Positions 33,701 to 41,929 of a stretch of 64,000 bases of DNA are shown one piece after another. Source of the DNA: Planctomycetaceae bacterium. GTDB lineage: Bacteria; Planctomycetota; Planctomycetia; Pirellulales; Thermoguttaceae. Numbering within the stretch: position 1 is the stretch's first letter; every line of letters starts with the position of its first letter. The notes below the pieces were generated by a model. That model did no database searches. It worked only from the letters and a program-made list of their open reading frames with translations, and was not told the DNA's origin. Location: positions 1 to 64,000 of the forward strand of contig SFIW01000008.1 of the NCBI GenBank assembly GCA_004556055.1, in the 5' to 3' direction. Both the position numbers and the translations under genes were made by a program.

Positions 33701-34822
33701 TTAATCGGGCACGCCGGCGCGCCACCCTTCAAATCGTTCGTTATAGTATTCTAAGAAACGATTTTCTTCAATCGCCTTGCGCGCGCCGGCCACTAGGCGT
33801 TGATAGTACGTGACGTTATGAATCGTGAGAAGGATCGGTCCGAGCATTTCGCCAACGGAGAAGAGGTGGCGGATATACGCGCGGCTGCGCTTGCACGCTG
33901 GACATGGACAATTCTCCTCCAACGGACGCGGATCCCTTTCGTAACGCGCGTTGCGCAGACGCATTGGCCCGTAGTCTGTGAACGCCATCGCATTGCGACC
34001 GTTGCGCGACGGCATAACGCAGTCGAACATATCGACCCCGCGTTTGATTCCTTCGAGAATATCCGCGGGCGTTCCGACGCCCATGAGATATCGCGGCTTA
34101 TTTTGCGGCAAGTAGGGAGTGACGGCGGAGATGCAGTCGTACATTTCCTGCGGTTCTTCGCCGACGCTGAGCCCGCCGATCGCGTACCCTGGGAGATCGA
34201 GTTGCGCCAGAGCTTCCGCGCACTCGCGTCGCAAATCGAACTCAAGGCCGCCTTGAACGATCCCAAAGAGCGCTTGATCTTCGCGCGTATGCGCTTTCTT
34301 GCAACGTTTCGCCCAGCGGAGGGTGCGACGCATCGCGTCTTCCACCGCCGCGCGCGAATTCGGGAGCGAGATCACATGGTCAAACGCCATAGCGATATCG
34401 GAGCCGAGCGCTTCTTGGATCGCCATCGAGCTCTCAGGCGAAAGTTCAATGCGCCGACCGTCGATATGCGATTGAAAGATCGCTCCTTCTTCGGAGATTT
34501 TGTTGAGTTTGGCGAGTGAGAAGAGCTGAAAGCCGCCGCTGTCGGTGAGCATAGGTTTTTTCCAGCCGCAGAATTCGTGGAGTCCGCCGAGTTCGCGAAT
34601 CGTTTCCGCGCCTGGTCGAAGCATCAAATGATAGGTGTTGCCGAGGACGATCTGAGCTCCTGTTTCTTCGAGTTGGCGCACCTCGACGCCTTTGACGGAA
34701 CCGCGCGTTCCCACGGGCATGAAGGTAGGAAATTCGACGACTCCATGCGCCGTTGTAAAAGAACCGCGTCGCGCCTCCGTTTGGGCGTCTTTATTGCGGA
34801 GAGTGTATTCGAAAAGGCCCAT
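33701..34822 (-). CDS. tgt: Queuine tRNA-ribosyltransferase
   Basis: Tgt swaps guanine 34 of GU(N)-anticodon tRNAs for preQ1, the key insertion step in queuosine synthesis. The 373-residue protein keeps the catalytic aspartates D94 (MLTDSGGFQ) and D267 (FDCVMPSRNGRNA), and the zinc site C305, C307, C310 and H335 (NCPCPACKRS, TIHNVTYYQ). Substrate-binding motifs GNTYHL, GIVQGG and GGLSVGE are intact. Length is normal. It is upstream of exbD on the minus strand with a 17-base gap, and the terminator of the TPR/alpha-CTD gene separates it from that neighbour. Confidence 0.96.
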   Translation of the reverse strand: MGLFEYTLRNKDAQTEARRGSFTTAHGVVEFPTFMPVGTRGSVKGVEVRQLEETGAQIVLGNTYHLMLRPGAETIRELGGLHEFCGWKKPMLTDSGGFQLFSLAKLNKISEEGAIFQSHIDGRRIELSPESSMAIQEALGSDIAMAFDHVISLPNSRAAVEDAMRRTLRWAKRCKKAHTREDQALFGIVQGGLEFDLRRECAEALAQLDLPGYAIGGLSVGEEPQEMYDCISAVTPYLPQNKPRYLMGVGTPADILEGIKRGVDMFDCVMPSRNGRNAMAFTDYGPMRLRNARYERDPRPLEENCPCPACKRSRAYIRHLFSVGEMLGPILLTIHNVTYYQRLVAGARKAIEENRFLEYYNERFEGWRAGVPD

Positions 34823-34853
34823 AGAAAATCTGCGTTGAAAAGTAAAGGATATG

Positions 34854-34892
34854 AAAAAGCGCGCGAAACGTTAGGATAAACGCGTCGCGCGC
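34854..34892 (-). terminator. Terminator after the TPR/alpha-CTD gene
   Basis: GCGCGCGAA/TTCGCGCGC-type arms are followed on the minus strand by CTTTTTC. It lies about 30 bases after the stop at 34925. Confidence 0.7.
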
Positions 34893-34924
34893 GGCGAGAT
34901 ACTAAATCAAAGGCGCATGACGAC

Positions 34925-36256
34925 TCAATCGCCCTTGAGACGAATGTTGAATTCGACCAGTTTGTCGCGGATCTCCTTCAAGCTTGTGACGCCGAAGTTC
35001 TTACATTCGAGGAGTTCGTCGGCAGACTTGGAAACGAGTTCGCCGAGGGTGCCGATGTTCAAACGATTCATGCACTTGCGAGCGCGAACTGAAAGGTTGA
35101 GATCGCCGACGGGACGACTGAGAACGCTCTGTTGTTCGGGAGACAGCTGAGCGACTTCAGGAGTTTCGACGCGCTGCTTATCCTGGGAGAACATGCCGAG
35201 ACGCAGGTCGCGTTCGGCGAGCATTTTCTTGATTTCCTCGAGACTCGTTTCGCCGAAATTCTTGCTGGAGAGGAGTTCCTGTTCGGTGAGCTTGCAGAGG
35301 TCGCGCAAGGTGGCGACTCCCATCGAAGAGAGGCAGTTGCGGCTACGAACGGAGAGGTCGAAGTCGGTGATCGGCTGATTGAGTTTGATGCCGAGTTCTC
35401 GTTGACGATATTGCTCTCTTTCGTCGACGTGCATATTGTCGGCGCCCTTGACGTCTTTGAGGAAAAGAGCGGCGCGCGCGTTTGACGGATCCGCGTCGAG
35501 GACGCGCTGATAGCATTGCTGAGCCTTGGCGTATTCTTCGCGATCTTCGTAAAGAATCCCGAGATTAATGAGGGTGCCGACGTTCGTGGGGAAGCGGCTG
35601 ACGGCGCGTTCATACTTTTCGCGCGCTTCTTCGTCGTTTCCACGACGTTCGTTTTCGAGGGCGAGCCCGAAGAGCGCGCCGGGATGATTCGGGTCGACGG
35701 CTTCCGCGCGTTCATAGAGGGCGATCGCTTCTTGAGGATTGCCGCCGATCGCGCTGACGGTCGCTCCGCGCTGATAGAGGTATTCCGCAGTCTGTTCGAC
35801 GGCTCCCGAGAGGGAATCGAGCTCCTTCAGGCTTTCCGTGAGCTTATCGGCTTCGCGATAGACCTCGGCGCGCCCTAAAATGCAGTCGTCGGCGTTATAA
35901 CCGGCTGTTTGAGCGGTGTTGTATGCGGCGATCGCTTCGTCGTATTCATGACGAACGAAATGCAACTTCGCGAAATAATACTGAGCGAGAGCCCCCCCGT
36001 CTCCTTTCTTGAGAGATTCTTGCGCGTCGTCGTATCGTCCGATGAGGAATAAGCACACGCCAAGTTTGACGCGAACTGCTGGACTGAGCTCGTCGTCCGT
36101 TTTCCCCTTGAGTTCATCGACGGCTTCCTTGAGTTCGTCAAACTTTTTAGAGTCACGACTGATGCTTCCGCGCAACTGTTCGATCTCCCGCGGTCCGAAC
36201 GCCGTCCCAGCCAGAACGAGTTGCCTTACGTCAAAGTCAGCGTTGATCATCGTCAC
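34925..36256 (-). CDS. TPR protein with two RNA polymerase alpha-CTD-like domains
   Basis: The start is the GTG at 36256, with GGAGG 7 bases upstream; the ATG two codons later is too far from that site. Of 443 residues, about 60-270 form TPR repeats (for example EAIALYERAEAVDPNHPGALFGLA and EYAKAQQCYQRVLDADPSN). Residues 295-353 and 382-441 are two helix-hairpin-helix modules of the RNA polymerase alpha C-terminal type: each has [DN]LSVR[SA]R followed by C, a G[VI][AG]TLxEL-like turn and KNFGxTSLxEI. In RpoA this domain binds UP-element DNA and activators. There is no alpha N-terminal domain, so it cannot assemble core enzyme. A DNA-binding, transcription-modulating adaptor is inferred. The type is characteristic of planctomycetes. 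Confidence 0.85.
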   Translation of the reverse strand: MTMINADFDVRQLVLAGTAFGPREIEQLRGSISRDSKKFDELKEAVDELKGKTDDELSPAVRVKLGVCLFLIGRYDDAQESLKKGDGGALAQYYFAKLHFVRHEYDEAIAAYNTAQTAGYNADDCILGRAEVYREADKLTESLKELDSLSGAVEQTAEYLYQRGATVSAIGGNPQEAIALYERAEAVDPNHPGALFGLALENERRGNDEEAREKYERAVSRFPTNVGTLINLGILYEDREEYAKAQQCYQRVLDADPSNARAALFLKDVKGADNMHVDEREQYRQRELGIKLNQPITDFDLSVRSRNCLSSMGVATLRDLCKLTEQELLSSKNFGETSLEEIKKMLAERDLRLGMFSQDKQRVETPEVAQLSPEQQSVLSRPVGDLNLSVRARKCMNRLNIGTLGELVSKSADELLECKNFGVTSLKEIRDKLVEFNIRLKGD

Positions 36257-36320
36257 GAATCTTCCTCCTACCGAGTAAAACGCTCTTTATCATAGAGACA
36301 AAGAGAATTCGCGTAAATAT

Positions 36321-36342
36321 AAAAAAACGCGTTGGAACGCGT
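36321..36342 (-). terminator. Short T-tailed hairpin in the leader of the TPR/alpha-CTD gene
   Basis: ACGCGT/ACGCGT arms with a 4-base loop are followed on the minus strand by T7. It lies between promoter-like AT-rich DNA and the GTG at 36256, so it may attenuate that gene. The stem is only 6 bp. Confidence 0.4.
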
Positions 36343-36474
36343 CTTATTGGCGCCTATTCCTGATTATAGAACAGAATAACTAATCAATTCTATCTGTCTA
36401 TTATAAATTTTCAATAGGATTAGTTGGCAAATAGAGAAAATATAATCAATATTTCGGTCTCTAGACGGAAAAAT

Positions 36475-36503
36475 AAAAAAAGGGAAACGTTCAAACGTTT
36501 CCC
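36475..36503 (-). terminator. Terminator after the BI-1 family gene
   Basis: A perfect 9-bp stem GGGAAACGT/ACGTTTCCC with a TCAA loop is followed on the minus strand by T7. It lies about 30 bases after the stop at 36534. Confidence 0.92.
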
Positions 36504-36533
36504 TTGGGGTTTCAATAGGCTCTTCATTGCGCG

Positions 36534-37247
36534 TCATTCACGATTCATCGCCATGACGAGGCGCAGAATGTAGAAGAAGAGCATGACGACGGAGGTGAAG
36601 AGGTTGATCGCGTAAAGGACTTCTAATCCTTCCTCTGCGTCGCGCATGATTTGCGACGTCTCATAGAGGATGTACAGGCACGCGAGGGCGACCATGGCGG
36701 CGCTGAACCAGACTCCAAGGGAGAATCCGAAGAGGAGCGCGACCAGGACGACGACGAAGGAGCCGATCGACCCGAAGAGGATCGCCGCGCGCAAGAACGA
36801 GAAGTCCGCGCGCGTCATAAAGACGACCGCCGAGAGCGCTAAGAAGAGGGATATGGAGAGCGCAACCGCCGTCCAAATGACGGAAGGGCCGAAGAACTGC
36901 GCGGCGAGCGCGAGAATCGGCAAGGTTATGATCGTTTCAAATACGACGTAATAACCCAGAACTGCGTATTGTCCGGCGCGAGTCGGGAACGCCTTGAGAA
37001 TCGCGTTCCCAATGAAGGGGCCGGCAAAACATAGCGCGAGGATAATCAATCCCGTCGCCTTTGCGCCCGTCGCAAAAAGCTGGAGGATCGGTTCTACCCC
37101 AACGCTCGCGAAAATGAGCGCCACAAGCAGCGCATATGCTACCACTGCGCCCGTAAGGTTCAAGTAGACGCGCGAAACAATCGCGCTTCTTGTTGATTTT
37201 GAACAGCTTGAAATGTTGCTTACATAGGGATTGTTATAATCGTTCAT
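36534..37247 (-). CDS. Bax inhibitor-1 / YccA-family membrane protein
   Basis: The start at 37247 follows GGAG by 6 bases; the open frame runs 50 codons further up but without support. The 237-residue protein has seven hydrophobic segments and the family signatures RVYLNLTGAVVAYALLVAL, GQYAVLGYYVVFETI, GSIGSFVVVLVALLFG and the closing LYILYETSQIMRD with EEGLEVLYAINLFTSVVMLFFYILRL (quoted in part). BI-1 proteins are pH-sensitive calcium leak channels or modulators of membrane proteases such as FtsH in E. coli YccA. It sits as a single transcription unit between terminators. Its precise role here is unknown. Confidence 0.9.
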   Translation of the reverse strand: MNDYNNPYVSNISSCSKSTRSAIVSRVYLNLTGAVVAYALLVALIFASVGVEPILQLFATGAKATGLIILALCFAGPFIGNAILKAFPTRAGQYAVLGYYVVFETIITLPILALAAQFFGPSVIWTAVALSISLFLALSAVVFMTRADFSFLRAAILFGSIGSFVVVLVALLFGFSLGVWFSAAMVALACLYILYETSQIMRDAEEGLEVLYAINLFTSVVMLFFYILRLVMAMNRE

Positions 37248-37332
37248 CGAATTCTCCGTAGCGACATATACTGACGCGGGCAGAAACGTTCTAAGCGCGT
37301 TTCGCTCCGCAACGACTATTCTTATAGTATGC

Positions 37333-37367
37333 AAAAAACGCCCTTCTTGACTATAGGAAGGACGTTT
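37333..37367 (-). terminator. Terminator after the second RpiB gene
   Basis: AAACGCCCTTC/GAAGGACGTTT arms (one mismatch) are followed on the minus strand by T6. It lies about 50 bases after the stop at 37416. Confidence 0.8.
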
Positions 37368-37415
37368 AAAGAGGCTTTTTTTATTATTTTTTAACAAAAT
37401 CTTTTGTCAAACGCG

Positions 37416-37988
37416 TCAAAGGCCAGTCTTTTCTTCTATTTCAGAGATCAATTGTACGCGGCGGAGGTGACGTTCGCCGTCGAAAGGGGTGGCGAACCAG
37501 GTTCGAACTAGCGCTTCCATCGTCGCCTGCGACAGGAGATCGCCGGAAAAACACAGGACATTGGCGTTGTTATGACGTCGCGAAAGTTCCGCCGTGACCT
37601 CGTTGTAGCAGAGCGCGGCGCGAACTCCCTTGAATTTGTTCGCCGTAATGCACATTCCGATTCCCGTCCCGCAGATGAGGACGCCGCGATCCGCGCGCCC
37701 TTCCGACACCGCTTCCGCGACCGCCGCGGCAATGTCGGGATAGTCGACTCCTTGTCCCTTTGCGACGCGCTCGCGCGGCCCCTTGTCGAGGCTGTAGCGT
37801 ATTTCCACAATACGCGGACGTCCCGTCGGGGGTTCGATTCCTATGCAGGCGTTCTCGATAAGCGCCGCGCCAGGCTGGAGCGTTTCGATTGGATCGAGAC
37901 CGCCGTAGTGATTCGGGAGAAAAAGATTTCGCGTTAGTAGTTTCGCAAATTCTGCTCCGTGATGATCGCTTCCGATGGCAATATTCAT
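37416..37988 (-). CDS. rpiB: Ribose-5-phosphate isomerase B with an inserted segment
   Basis: The start at 37988 follows AGGAACGG and gives the family opening MNIAIGSDHHGAEFAKLL. The 190-residue enzyme has VDYPDIAAAVAEAVSEGRADRGVLICGTGIGM (in part), ANKFKGVRAALCYN and the catalytic SRRHNNANVLCFSG, all canonical. It should interconvert ribulose-5-phosphate and ribose-5-phosphate in the pentose phosphate pathway. Usual RpiB is about 150 residues; here about 40 extra residues (from FLPNHYGGLDPIETLQ to RVAKGQG) replace the short loop between strand 2 and the YPD motif. The gene has its own promoter and terminator. The insert may alter oligomer contacts. Confidence 0.88.
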   Translation of the reverse strand: MNIAIGSDHHGAEFAKLLTRNLFLPNHYGGLDPIETLQPGAALIENACIGIEPPTGRPRIVEIRYSLDKGPRERVAKGQGVDYPDIAAAVAEAVSEGRADRGVLICGTGIGMCITANKFKGVRAALCYNEVTAELSRRHNNANVLCFSGDLLSQATMEALVRTWFATPFDGERHLRRVQLISEIEEKTGL

Positions 37989-38080
37989 TTTTCCGTTCCT
38001 AGGTAAGGGTCTCTTTATTGCGAAACGCAAGTGGGATTCGACGTCTCTCGAACGCATTTTTGCGTGTCTAAATTATTTTC

Positions 38081-38108
38081 ATCATACAAGATAGAAGGTT
38101 GCTGTCAA
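38081..38108 (-). promoter_or_regulatory. Candidate promoter of rpiB
   Basis: On the minus strand TTGACA (38108-38103), a 16-base spacer and TATGAT (38086-38081) form a near-consensus promoter about 95 bases before the start codon. Confidence 0.65.
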
Positions 38109-38130
38109 TGGGATAATTCTCCCAAATTCT

Positions 38131-38961
38131 TCATCTTGCGTTGAAGCCGCCGTTGACTGCGATCGTTTGCGCGTTGACGAAAGACGCGTCGGGGTCGAGA
38201 AGGAAGCGCGCGACCTTGGCGATTTCGTCCGCGCGGCCCCAGCGTCCAAGGAGCGATTGCTCTGCGGCGCGCGCCGACGCTTTCTCCGACGCTTGCGCTC
38301 CCCACGTCGTTTGGATCCAACCCGGCGCGACGCAGTTCACGCGGACGTCCGGCGCAAGATCATGCGCAAGGGAACGCGCGAAAGACGCGAGCGCCCCCTT
38401 GCACGTCGCGTAGATTTGACCGCTTTCCCCCGCGAGACCTCGATCGGCGCCGTCCCAGCTGAAGAAGAGAACGCATGGCGCGGCGTTCGTCGATCGCGGG
38501 GAGGCGGCGCGCCAGTAGCGGCGCATGGCGTCTCCGAGGGAACGCGCAAGGGCGATATGCGCGGCGACGTCGACTTTCCACGCGAGCGCGAGACGCGCGT
38601 TGAAGTCGAGAGATTTGCTTTCGGGGGTCATGAGGTCGGCTCCCGCCGCGCAGACGAGCGAGTCGATGCGCGGAACGTCGATTCCTTGATCGTCGCGCAG
38701 GGCGGCGAGAATTTGTTCGGCGAGTTCCTGCGCCGCGCCGTCGAGCGCCAGGTCGGCGGCGAAGACTTTGGCGTTTTGAAACGCGCGGCTTTCACGATCG
38801 GCGGCGAGAAGATCGCGGAGCGCCTCGGCGCCATGACGCCCGACGAGATACAGCCGCGCGTCTTCGTTTCGCCATGTCTCAAGGAGCGCGCGACCTATTC
38901 CGCCCGACGCGCCCGTCATGACGACGACCTTTTCTGTTTCCTGAATCCCGGCGTTCTTCAT
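38131..38961 (-). CDS. Short-chain dehydrogenase/reductase
   Basis: The 276-residue protein has the Rossmann start VVVMTGASGGIGRALLE, the SLVCAAGAD motif in place of NNAG, a catalytic Tyr and Lys in YATCKGALASFARSLA, and RVNCVAPGWIQT. The end FVNAQTIAVNGGFNAR matches FabG-like enzymes. It should reduce or oxidise a carbonyl or alcohol with NAD(P)(H); the substrate is unknown. The block ADLALDGAAQELAEQI gives an extra helix. Its ATG overlaps the stop of the MATE gene as ATGA, so the two are translationally coupled. Confidence 0.88.
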   Translation of the reverse strand: MKNAGIQETEKVVVMTGASGGIGRALLETWRNEDARLYLVGRHGAEALRDLLAADRESRAFQNAKVFAADLALDGAAQELAEQILAALRDDQGIDVPRIDSLVCAAGADLMTPESKSLDFNARLALAWKVDVAAHIALARSLGDAMRRYWRAASPRSTNAAPCVLFFSWDGADRGLAGESGQIYATCKGALASFARSLAHDLAPDVRVNCVAPGWIQTTWGAQASEKASARAAEQSLLGRWGRADEIAKVARFLLDPDASFVNAQTIAVNGGFNAR

Positions 38962-40481
38962 GGGAGCGTCCTTTCTGTTTCGATCAAAGTTTGACGCATC
39001 GCCGCGATTTCGAGCCGTTTATTCTTCACGTCGCGCAGAAAGAATAGGACGGTGACGACGCAAGCGACGGCGTCGGAGAAGGGGAAGGAGAACCACACGC
39101 CCGAGAGTCCGTTCCCCAGCAGACGCTGCATAAGCCACGTTGAAACGTAAAGGGTCGGGAGCAGGACGAAGAGTTGTCTCAGGAGCGACGTCATGAGCGC
39201 GAGGATCGGACGCCCTTGCGCCTGGAAATAACCGCAGATGAGGATATTGATCGCGACGAGCGGGAGAACGAGCATGACCGAACGCAGCGCGAAAACGCCG
39301 AGCGCTTGCTTTTGAGGGAATCCTTCTTCGTCCGCGTTCAGGAAAAAGTTGATGAACCATTCCGGCTTCCACATGACGACAATCCACGCGAGGACGCTCA
39401 GAATAAGGGCGTAAAAGATGGCGGTCGTGATCGTTTCCAATGTTCGATCGGGGCGTTTCGCGCCGCAATTGTACCCGACTATCGGCTGCACCCCTTGCCC
39501 AAAACCGAGGAAGGGCATGAGAAACATATTGATAGTCGCGATCGCGGCGCCCATAATCCCGATCGCGAAGTCTCCTCCGTCGAAGTCGAATCCCATCGAC
39601 TCCCCGTAAAGGCGACCGTATTTTCCCATCAAATTATTCGACGCCGTTTGCAGAATCGCCGAGCACGCTTGCGTCGCGAAAGGCACTGCCCCCGTGATCG
39701 CGATGAGCTTTGCAAGGGGCCAGTTGAAGCGGAAATATTTCCAGCGCCATTTTAGGGTCGTTCGACCGGAGAGATAGAGCCATCCGACCCATGCTGCGGC
39801 GACGGCGCAGGCGAGTACGTTGGCAAGTCCCGCGCCCCATATTCCGGTTCGCAGCACGAAGAGGAAGACGTAGTCGAGAAGAGCGTTGGTAAGCGCGGAG
39901 ATGAACATCGTGACCATAGCGATCCGAGGCTTCCCCTCCGCGCGGATGAAGTTGTTAAACCCGTAGGCGATATGCTGTGTGAGAACGCCCCACAGGACGA
40001 CGGAAAGATACGATTTCGCCAGAGGAAGAACCGTCTCAGACGCGCCGATAAAGACGAGGATCGGCTCCATGAAGAGCTGCCCGAAGGCGATGAAGATCGC
40101 CGACGTCGCGACGGAGAGAAAGAGCGCCTGACCGAGCGCCTCTTCCGCCTTGTCGAGTTTACGCTCCCCTAGGCGGATTGAAATAAGGATCGTCGTGCCT
40201 GCGCCAATCGTCATTGCGACGGCGAGAAAGATCAGGATGATCGGAAAGGAGACCGTGACGGCGGCCACCCCGTCGGTTCCGAAACGTTGAGCGACGAAGA
40301 TACGCGCGACGAGATTATAGGACGCCGTGACGAGAGAAGCGACGATCGCGGGAGCGGAGAACTCCAGGAGCAGTTTGGGGATTGAACGAGATTCGAAAAA
40401 TTCAGGCGTCTGTGATTCCGGCATAGCGAGCGCTTTTGAAAGGTTGTCGCGCGTCCGACGGGACGGCGTGATTTGTTTCAT
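38958..40481 (-). CDS. MATE-family multidrug efflux transporter
   Basis: The ATG at 40481 has AAGGG 5 bases upstream; the open frame continues further right but overlaps the downstream terminator of the neighbouring gene. The 507-residue protein shows twelve hydrophobic segments in two halves: SIPKLLLEFSAPAIVASLVTA and PFATQACSAILQTASNNLMG start the repeats, and GFGQGVQPIVGYNCGA is the characteristic MATE motif. It should export cationic drugs or metabolites against Na+ or H+. It precedes and overlaps an SDR gene, which suggests the pair handles one type of compound (inference). Confidence 0.92.
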   Translation of the reverse strand: MKQITPSRRTRDNLSKALAMPESQTPEFFESRSIPKLLLEFSAPAIVASLVTASYNLVARIFVAQRFGTDGVAAVTVSFPIILIFLAVAMTIGAGTTILISIRLGERKLDKAEEALGQALFLSVATSAIFIAFGQLFMEPILVFIGASETVLPLAKSYLSVVLWGVLTQHIAYGFNNFIRAEGKPRIAMVTMFISALTNALLDYVFLFVLRTGIWGAGLANVLACAVAAAWVGWLYLSGRTTLKWRWKYFRFNWPLAKLIAITGAVPFATQACSAILQTASNNLMGKYGRLYGESMGFDFDGGDFAIGIMGAAIATINMFLMPFLGFGQGVQPIVGYNCGAKRPDRTLETITTAIFYALILSVLAWIVVMWKPEWFINFFLNADEEGFPQKQALGVFALRSVMLVLPLVAINILICGYFQAQGRPILALMTSLLRQLFVLLPTLYVSTWLMQRLLGNGLSGVWFSFPFSDAVACVVTVLFFLRDVKNKRLEIAAMRQTLIETERTLP

Positions 40482-40527
40482 TATATCCCTTGCCCCGAAG
40501 TCGGAAAGGTCGGAGGGACGCTCATAG

Positions 40528-40563
40528 AAAAAAAGGACGCTCCGCGCGGCGCGGAACGTCCTT
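40528..40563 (-). terminator. Terminator after the phosphofructokinase gene
   Basis: AAGGACG-TCCGCG/CGCGGA-CGTCCTT arms are followed on the minus strand by T8. It lies 23 bases after the stop at 40586. Confidence 0.9.
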
Positions 40564-40585
40564 AGCGCGACGAGAGCGTCTATTC

Positions 40586-41839
40586 TCAGAAGAGTTTGAC
40601 GTAGTTGGGGAGTTCGCCAACGAGCGGGCGGAGATATTCGACGCACGCGTCGGTAACGAAGAGTTTGTCGGCGTCGACGTATTCGAGAGGCATCGGTTTC
40701 GCTTCGACGGCGACGGCGTCGAGAGGCGCGGTCTTGTATTCGATCTTGTAAGGATTATTGGAGACGCGATCCATGGTGACCATGACGCCGCTCTTGCCTT
40801 CGAGAGCGAGTTCGACGGCGCGACGACCGCAGTTCCACGCTTCTTGAACGTCGAGCGCCGTCGTGCGATCCGCGCCGCACATCGGGAGCGATTCCGTGAC
40901 TTGGAATTCGCCGCGGCATGCCCCGCCGTCCGCTTTCTTGAGGTTCTTGCTCAGCATCTGGTGCAACGCGACCGCGACGCTCGTTCCCGCCATCGCCCCG
41001 AGTTCCTGGTTCCCGAACTTGTCGACCGTTTTTTCCTTCTTAATTTCTTTTCCGTACGCGTCAAGGGAGCTGACGACGACCCCGTTCTTATCGCGAATAC
41101 CTTCGCCGCAGACGACGCTGACGAACCCGTGCGTGTCGAGAACTTCTTGAGCGCGCGCGATGAAGCGATCGAAATCGAAAGGAATTTCAGGGACGAGGAT
41201 GATGTGAGGAGCGTCCTCGGGATCCTTCTTGGCAAGCGCGGCGGCGGCGGGGAGCCAACCGGCGTCGCGACCGATCGTCTGGAAGACGACGAACTGGTCG
41301 ACCTTCTTCATATCGCGCGCGAGAACGCCCGCCTGCTTGACGGAGAGGGCGACGTAGCGCGCGGCGGAGCCGAAGCCGGGGGTGTGATCCGTCGCGAAGA
41401 GGTCGTTGTCGACCGTCTTCGGAACCCCGAGACCGCGGAGTTCGTAACCCTGGGCTTTGCAGTACTTTTCGACGCGACAGATCGTATCCATCGTGTCGTT
41501 TCCGCCCGCGAGGAAGTAGTAACGGATGTTGTACTTCTTGAGCTGTTCGAGAATGACGGGGAAGTCGGCTTCCTGAACCTTATGTCGGCAGCTTCCGAGC
41601 GCGCTGCCGGGGGTCGACTTCAAGCCTTCGACGACCGCGGGGTCGATCGTGCTGAAATCGATGAGTTTGTCCTGCATGAAGCCTTCGACGCCGTACTGCA
41701 TGCCGAAGACTTTGTCGATTTTCGAATCGGCGTACTTCTGACCGAGCTCGAAGCAACCTTGAACGACGCCGCAGAGGCTCGAGTTAATAACGCTGGTGGG
41801 ACCGCCGCTTTGACCGACGATGGCGTTGCCTTGTAACAT
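40586..41839 (-). CDS. pfp: Diphosphate-dependent phosphofructokinase
   Basis: The ATG at 41839 follows AGGAG by 7 bases. The 417-residue enzyme has the PFK nucleotide loop QSGGPTSVINS and two diagnostic sites: GGNDTMDT (112-119), where Asp occupies the place of the ATP-binding Gly, and PKTVDND (140-146), where Lys replaces Gly. Both point to use of pyrophosphate rather than ATP, hence a reversible step between fructose-6-phosphate and fructose-1,6-bisphosphate. TIGRDAGWLPAA and PEIPFDFDRF are further family blocks. It lies 90 bases after the GATase-like gene with no terminator between, so read-through from that operon is possible. Confidence 0.9.
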   Translation of the reverse strand: MLQGNAIVGQSGGPTSVINSSLCGVVQGCFELGQKYADSKIDKVFGMQYGVEGFMQDKLIDFSTIDPAVVEGLKSTPGSALGSCRHKVQEADFPVILEQLKKYNIRYYFLAGGNDTMDTICRVEKYCKAQGYELRGLGVPKTVDNDLFATDHTPGFGSAARYVALSVKQAGVLARDMKKVDQFVVFQTIGRDAGWLPAAAALAKKDPEDAPHIILVPEIPFDFDRFIARAQEVLDTHGFVSVVCGEGIRDKNGVVVSSLDAYGKEIKKEKTVDKFGNQELGAMAGTSVAVALHQMLSKNLKKADGGACRGEFQVTESLPMCGADRTTALDVQEAWNCGRRAVELALEGKSGVMVTMDRVSNNPYKIEYKTAPLDAVAVEAKPMPLEYVDADKLFVTDACVEYLRPLVGELPNYVKLF

Positions 41840-41929
41840 TGCTAAACTCCTAAATACTATTTTTAACATGCAGCGCGACAGGGCGCTCGATTAATTTTAA
41901 CAGAATGAGCGATATGCGCGAGCGGGGGA

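Noticed and set aside
37800..37840. GGTTCGATTCC resembling a tRNA T-arm
   Set aside because: It lies inside the rpiB coding sequence and no acceptor or anticodon stems can be drawn around it.
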